Positions 59,191-64,000 of a stretch of 64,000 nucleotides of DNA are shown piece by piece. This DNA comes from Grammothele lineata (lineage: Eukaryota > Basidiomycota > Agaricomycetes > Polyporales > Polyporaceae), in contig NDFF03000401.1 of the NCBI GenBank assembly GCA_002150815.3, positions 62,001 through 126,000 of the forward strand, given 5' to 3'. How positions within the stretch are numbered: position 1 is the stretch's first letter; each line of letters begins with the position of its first letter. The translations under genes were made by a program, and so were the position numbers. Below the pieces are notes generated by a model. The model did not search any database, was not told the origin of the DNA, and worked only from the letters and a program-made list of their open reading frames with translations.

Positions 59191-59728
59191 CTGGTGTAGA
59201 ACACTATGTGTCTATCCATCCTTGGCTTGGTGAGCGTGCTGGGCTGCTTACTTGAGGGGGCAGGCCTTTCCGTCAGTGCTGTATCTATCCCTCAGGACAT
59301 ATACAAGCGACAGTGCTCGGGAATTCAAATCATCTAGATGAATCGCGGCTCCTCTTCAATCGTTGAGGGCTCGGCAGTGTCCCTTGTGCTCGAACATTGC
59401 CAAAGACAATATGGCTGGTTCTTCGAGTTCTTTGCAACAGCGCACAGTGCGCTGCACACTAGTCCCCTATCGCAGCATGCGCCGGAGTCACGTCTGCGGC
59501 TGACCGTTCTCGATCACCCACTCTCGCTGCACGAAGAATAGGGCTGACTATCCACGCATACAGCAGGAGGCTGACGGTTGACGGAATTCAGGCTCAGCTG
59601 GTCCAACTCTCAATCGCAGGATATATAACGTCCCGCCCCCCACTCGCCCTCCTCACCTACACTTGTTCCTGCACCATCACTTGCACTTGCGCACCACACT
59701 ACTTTCATCTGCTCTTTTACTATCCAAC
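59191..59728. other. Intergenic region with TATA box for the next gene
   Basis: No gene is supported. A TATATAA box at 59622-59628 lies about 107 bp upstream of the ATG at 59729, within a pyrimidine-rich CT tract that is typical of a fungal core promoter. Confidence 0.55.
59622..59628 (+). promoter_or_regulatory. TATA box upstream of the 79-aa gene
   Basis: TATATAA sits 101-107 bp before the start codon, followed by a C-rich leader. This spacing is usual for strongly or inducibly expressed fungal genes. Confidence 0.55.
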
Positions 59729-59968
59729 ATGCTTTCTTTCGCGCCTTCCTCTCTCCTCCGCAAGCTCCCCGGAGCAGCCGCCCGCCGGTCGGGTGACAAC
59801 ACTTCTTCGTCTTCAACCACCTCAACGCCCGAGTACATCCCCTACTTCTCGCTCGTCGAGAGGGAGTACAAGCCGTTGCCGATTCCTCCGCGCCACAAGC
59901 CGATGACTCTCATCTCTTTGAGGGAGGCTCAGGCGCGCGCGGACATCGTGTACCGCGACGTTCTCTAA
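59729..59968 (+). CDS. 79-aa protein of unknown function
   Basis: A single exon of 79 codons plus stop. The sequence begins MLSFAPSSLLRKLPGAAARR, an amphipathic Arg-containing stretch that could be a mitochondrial presequence. It continues with a Ser/Thr-rich linker and a compact C-terminal part (EYIPYFSLVEREYKPLPIPP, RHKPMTLISLREAQARADIV, YRDVL). I do not recognise a family. Support for translation is the canonical TATA box, the pyrimidine-rich leader, the ATG context CCAACATG, and a GTGAGT donor just after the stop, implying an intron in the 3' untranslated region. The in-frame TTG-initiated extension upstream is ignored. The product could be a small stress- or growth-related fungal protein, but no function is claimed. 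Confidence 0.6.
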   Translation: MLSFAPSSLLRKLPGAAARRSGDNTSSSSTTSTPEYIPYFSLVEREYKPLPIPPRHKPMTLISLREAQARADIVYRDVL

Positions 59969-60928
59969 GGGCTCAAGTGAGTCGCCTCTTCGGCTCGCTT
60001 CCGCTTCAGTGCTGACAGTCTCGAACAGGACGCTGGACGTCCGAGGCCAAGCGCGCCGGCGCGCAGTGGAGAAGACGAACCTTCCAAAAACTAAAATGTC
60101 CCTCGTCAAGTTCTCGAGGAGGATGGCTACGACACGCAGACAAGACGTGGGCCGAGTGGGCGGCCTCGGGCCTGATCACCCCTTGGTCGCCAGCTGTGCA
60201 GCCCACGAAGGCGTCGGCGAGACTGGCTGCCCCGGAGACCTGACGTCGCTCCGGAGCCGTCAGCCTCCCCGACAGCGCCGGGTACAGTATCCCAGGTTCT
60301 GGGGAACCACGGTCTGGGTGAACGGCGGGCTAGGGTGGTGTAAGGGCCAGCGGGTGGGGCGCTGCCCGCTGGTCCTGTTACTTTGCGTGCGTTGGGATGC
60401 GCACGCGTCGGCTGCGCGGCGGGGGCGGTAGGCAGCAGCGGCGGGGAGCGGCAGATTGTGTGCGATCGGGTGGCTCCCGGTCGTGTGGCTCTGCACTCTT
60501 CCGTCCCGTCTGCCTGCCGTCCTCGTCCTCGCTTCTCGGCAGGTCTACGCCGTCGTCCCCAGGCGGCGGCGTAGCATCGCTCCCTTGTGGAGCGGAAGTG
60601 CACCACCCATGCTCCTCTGGGGCGCCCTGGTTTGTCCAGACCACCTATTTTCTTTACCGTGGTATCGTTCGCCTTCGTATCTCGATGGCGAGCGGCACGG
60701 TGAAGATGAAAGGCTGGTCGTGGTGTACCTTGAAGCTACTCAAAACCCTCCGTTTCCTACAAATTGTGGGGATCGGACTAGGTAGTTTGGTATCGTCCCT
60801 CGAAATCGTCTCATTAGTATACACTGCAGACTTGATCAAATCGATTATACGAACAGCGTCGATAGCGATACACAACAGACACAGCTACTATACAATCCAG
60901 ACAAATGCAAACAGGAACGCGATAACAT
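59969..60928. other. Intergenic region between the 79-aa gene and POL1
   Basis: About 960 bp. The first part likely contains the 3' untranslated region of the 79-aa gene with at least one intron. No further gene is supported; it also includes the POL1 3' flank. Confidence 0.45.
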
Positions 60929-63900
60929 CTAGATCTTCATGAACGAGAACAGCGAACTCATCTGCACCCAACGTCGCCCGCTCTGATCGAGGTACTTGTC
61001 CGCGACACCCTTGAGATGCGCGCATAACGCACCCTGAGTAGTTGCGAGGGCCTCGAGCGCTAGACGCACGCGGGCATTAGTCTGTATATCGGCATGAGCG
61101 GATGGTGGCAGAGTGCTCACTTTGCAACAAAGGAGCTTGAGCCTTCAACTTCGCTTCGTCTTTCCTAATGTCCGTAATCGGCTTCCAGACGTCGAACAAG
61201 TGCTCGTAGTATCGCAATTGCGTGTACAGCGCCGCATCCGAATACTGCCATTCCGGTCAACTTTCTTATTCAACGCCACCAACTGAATCGAAAGACTTAC
61301 TTCAAAAGTGACTGAGCCTCGGCATCCGGAGCGTAGGCATCGGCGGCCGTACACACCCATCACGCGCGTTCTGTGACCGCACGTGGGGTCATCGCAGACG
61401 GTCCAGCCCTCGTAGTAGCGTGCGATATGCACACGAATCTGTGTCTCGAGCTGGGCGTGCACGCTCGCGAGACCGATCGCGCCCTTACACGCTGGGCAGA
61501 CAATACCTGCGGACTGGATGTGCGAGTTCTATGTCGCAGCCACGAAGTCAGCATACGTATTGGAGAAATCCGAGGCGACGCTCACCTGGCGGTCAGTGAC
61601 TCCGACGAAAGGCAGCGTCGCCTGGCAAGCGCGACAGCGGACGAGGAACGGCTCCGCATCCTGATAACGCTGTGCATCAGACAAGAGCGAGTCGAGTGTG
61701 CCGAAAGTGCGTTCATCCGAATCGCCGCCAGTCGTGGCGGAGCGGTATCGGTTCGGATCGAGCCCGAGGCACTCAGCGAGCCGTGACCGGTCTGTGCCAT
61801 CGATAGGGTCGCAGAGACGCTCGATAGGAGGAAGAATTTGTTGCGAAAGGTAGTGCTCATAGTCTGAAAACGGTGTTTAGAACCAATTCAAAGGATTCCA
61901 AGCATGGAGGCCCACGACGTACCGATCTTGAGCTTGTCGCTCTCTCGCCGAACTTCATCAGGGTGCTTTGCACGATCGGCTTGAGCGGATTTAGCTGACT
62001 CCCCGTTCTCTCCCAAACAGAACACATAAGGGATGACATCTCCACCACGAGCGGTTCCACCTTTAGCTTTCATCCGGAGGGCCACCTGGACGTGTGGTTG
62101 GCTCTTCGCATCGGGATAGTCTTCTGGGTTCTTCCCCAAACGCTAAAGGAACCAGTCAGGATCGGGGTAGAGTGGGTTCACAATCATGGACAGACCTTGT
62201 GGATGATGAACTCGTCTAGCTTGATCTTGCCCTCCCGGACGTTGGTACCGACCGTCGTGAGGTACTCATGAATGTTCTCGACGACGTTCTCCGTCGCCTC
62301 GCCTGACAGGATCTGCTCGAGCACGTACCTATAGGTGACAATGAATACTAGAGAGCGCCATAATCATTATGGAAACGTACTGAGATACCGTCTTCGACAG
62401 ATTACAGTATTCTCGACGCTTCATATCGAGACCCTTAACCTCCGTCGACGTCCGCGATTGGTCCTCAACCTTGACCGCGGCATATTTCTTCTTTTGCAGG
62501 AGCAGCAGCCGTTTGAAGATGCCGTCAAGGTCAATCTCGAGCAGCTTGTACCTGTCGTTAACAGCCTTCTTGAACTCGGACGAGATCTTCAGCGCCTCAG
62601 CGAGATCTGTCACGCCAGAATTGACGAAGACGGAATCTGTATCTCCGTAGACGACCTGAGAGACGATCGAGTGAGTCGGCAAGTCGAGCAGACGCCATTA
62701 ATACGCACATCGAGCAACATGCTCTCCGCAAGCTCCCTCGTATCCGTGAGAATCTCACGACCCTTGAAAGTCGTCAAGGCGGCAAGCGGGCGTGCATAGA
62801 ACCGCGAGTATTCGAAGCCGAGACAGCCATACATACTGTTGGCCGTGAGCTTGAGTGCCATTTGCTTGATATCCCACTGAAAATGGACGGTAAACTTGAA
62901 TGGATCGGAATCCGGCGCGGGTTTGAAGACTTTACCTGGAGAAGCTGCGCCTTCGTTGCCTTCTTGTCCTTCATCAGACTCTTGACCTGCCGACGCCGAC
63001 TCACGAGGGTCGCAATAAGTCTGGGCAATACGCCTTGCGTCGTCTCTGAACCCGGCGGCTCCGGGATCCGTTCCTGGCCGTTCTCGTCGTCCTCGACTGG
63101 TTCGACCGTTGTGAAGTCGATGTTGTACTCCTGGATAATGCTCGGGTATAGTGAATTGAAGTCCATAACGAGGATGTACTTGTCCCAGAGACCGCGCTTC
63201 GGCTCGAACACGAGACCACCCTTGTACTTGTCGCGTTTGTTCTTAGATGTCTTCGTGCCTCCCTCGCCGTCCTCGGTCTCCTCCTTAATGGCGGTCGCTG
63301 CTTTCTTGCCGTACAACTTGTCCGGACAGACATACTTGAGCCGGTGGAACTCATGCAGCAAGATGTATTCATTCCGCTCGGCACGACCACCGTTGAGGGT
63401 TTTGTTCCTACAATAACATCAGAACAACCTAGTCCACTGTAAAGAGAAGGCACATACCAGGCGTTGCCGGCCAAGTTCGTCAGCTGACGGGTGAGGGGAA
63501 GCAATTGGACTTTACAAGCCAGCGCCATCTGATAGTGTGCATCCAGTTCGCAGTGACGGAGGAACGTGAGTAGACGTTCCGGTGAGCGAACGTCGGCATC
63601 GAAGTAACTCGCAGTATCGTCGGGGTCAATTTCCTGACGCTCACGATCAAGATGCGTCTGGCACATCTCAGTCAACGACCACGTCGTCGATGTGATCATG
63701 CCCTAGTACAACTCGTCAGCTAGGCACTCCTCAATGAGCTGTATGGAGTCGTACTTTTGCACCGTCACTGGCGAGATCACACAGCAGTCGTCCGCTCACA
63801 AATCGCAGATTGGTCCCTTGACGCCCGATGTTGGGGAACTTCGCTTGTCTAAAGCGACCAATCCTCGACCAGTGATCCGCCTTGAGCTCGCGCATACGGT

Positions 63901-64000
63901 GGAGGAGAACGTCCAAGGAGACTCCGAGGAACTCATGACCGACAATCACGTCAGGATCGGACCGGTACAAATGAGCTACAAAACGTTCAGCATAAAGCGC
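60929..64000 (-). CDS. POL1: DNA polymerase alpha catalytic subunit, C-terminal ~830 residues (partial)
   Basis: The gene enters from the right edge; its N-terminus is outside the window. Exons are 63975-63755, 63702-63458, 63407-62936, 62876-62709, 62655-62381, 62328-62196, 62142-61923, 61863-61586, 61528-61301, 61244-61121 and 61059-60929, in continuous phase. The exonuclease-like domain tail ([10 protein letters not shown]) leads into the family-B polymerase motifs: [47 protein letters not shown] with both catalytic Asp. The C-terminus carries the zinc-binding Cys motifs (CRAC..CPACKG and [17 protein letters not shown]) that bind the B subunit. It extends RNA primers made by primase at origins and on the lagging strand. 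The terminal junction at 61060 was chosen by phase. Confidence 0.95.

Overview
The window is nuclear DNA of a filamentous basidiomycete, most likely an Agaricomycete. The evidence is short GT-AG introns of about 50-70 nt interrupting nearly every gene, high GC, and families typical of that group: a DUF6534 seven-helix membrane protein, a HAUS6 augmin subunit, an Urbs1/SreA-type iron GATA factor and Opi1. No prokaryotic operon, plasmid, CRISPR array or intact transposon was seen. Exon models were built by hand from splice signals, reading phase and family motifs. Where a total length is given, the exons join in frame.

Layout. 1-740 (-): OPI1, running off the left edge. 1483-4417 (-): two-finger GATA iron repressor. 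4418-7531: long regulatory or intergenic region rich in GATA motifs. 7532-8353 (+): ribosomal protein L37, with three tiny 5' exons. 8692-11713 (-): HAUS6. 13863-16054 (-): DUF6534 protein in 18 exons. 17444-17905 (+): small unknown gene. 18594-21182 (-): RSA4/Notchless. 21596-22504 (+): pirin. 23077-26815 (+): ATP-dependent DNA ligase with a long tail. 27772-28686 (+): unknown protein, 5' end unresolved. 33135-36441 (+): MKT1. 37335-38155 (+): small acidic protein with a zinc-finger-like C-terminus. 38156-51858: about 13.7 kb of GC-rich sequence with no gene I can support. 51859-52836 (-): four-exon membrane protein. 53054-53136 (+): intron-containing tRNA-Lys(CTT). 53421-54646 (+): ADE1. 54802-57447 (-): 14-exon MFS transporter. 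58390-59190 (+): flavin-reductase-like protein. 59729-59968 (+): 79-aa protein. 60929-64000 (-): POL1, entering from the right edge.

Most genes are unlinked housekeeping functions: ribosome biogenesis (RPL37, RSA4), DNA replication and repair (POL1, ligase), microtubule branching (HAUS6), purine synthesis (ADE1), and lipid or iron regulation (OPI1, GATA factor). There is no obvious biosynthetic cluster or defence island. The most unusual signals are the architecture of the GATA-factor locus (both fingers split at the same codon, an ATCTGATAA element inside an intron, a nested inverted GATA repeat upstream) and the strings of microexons in RPL37 and the DUF6534 gene.
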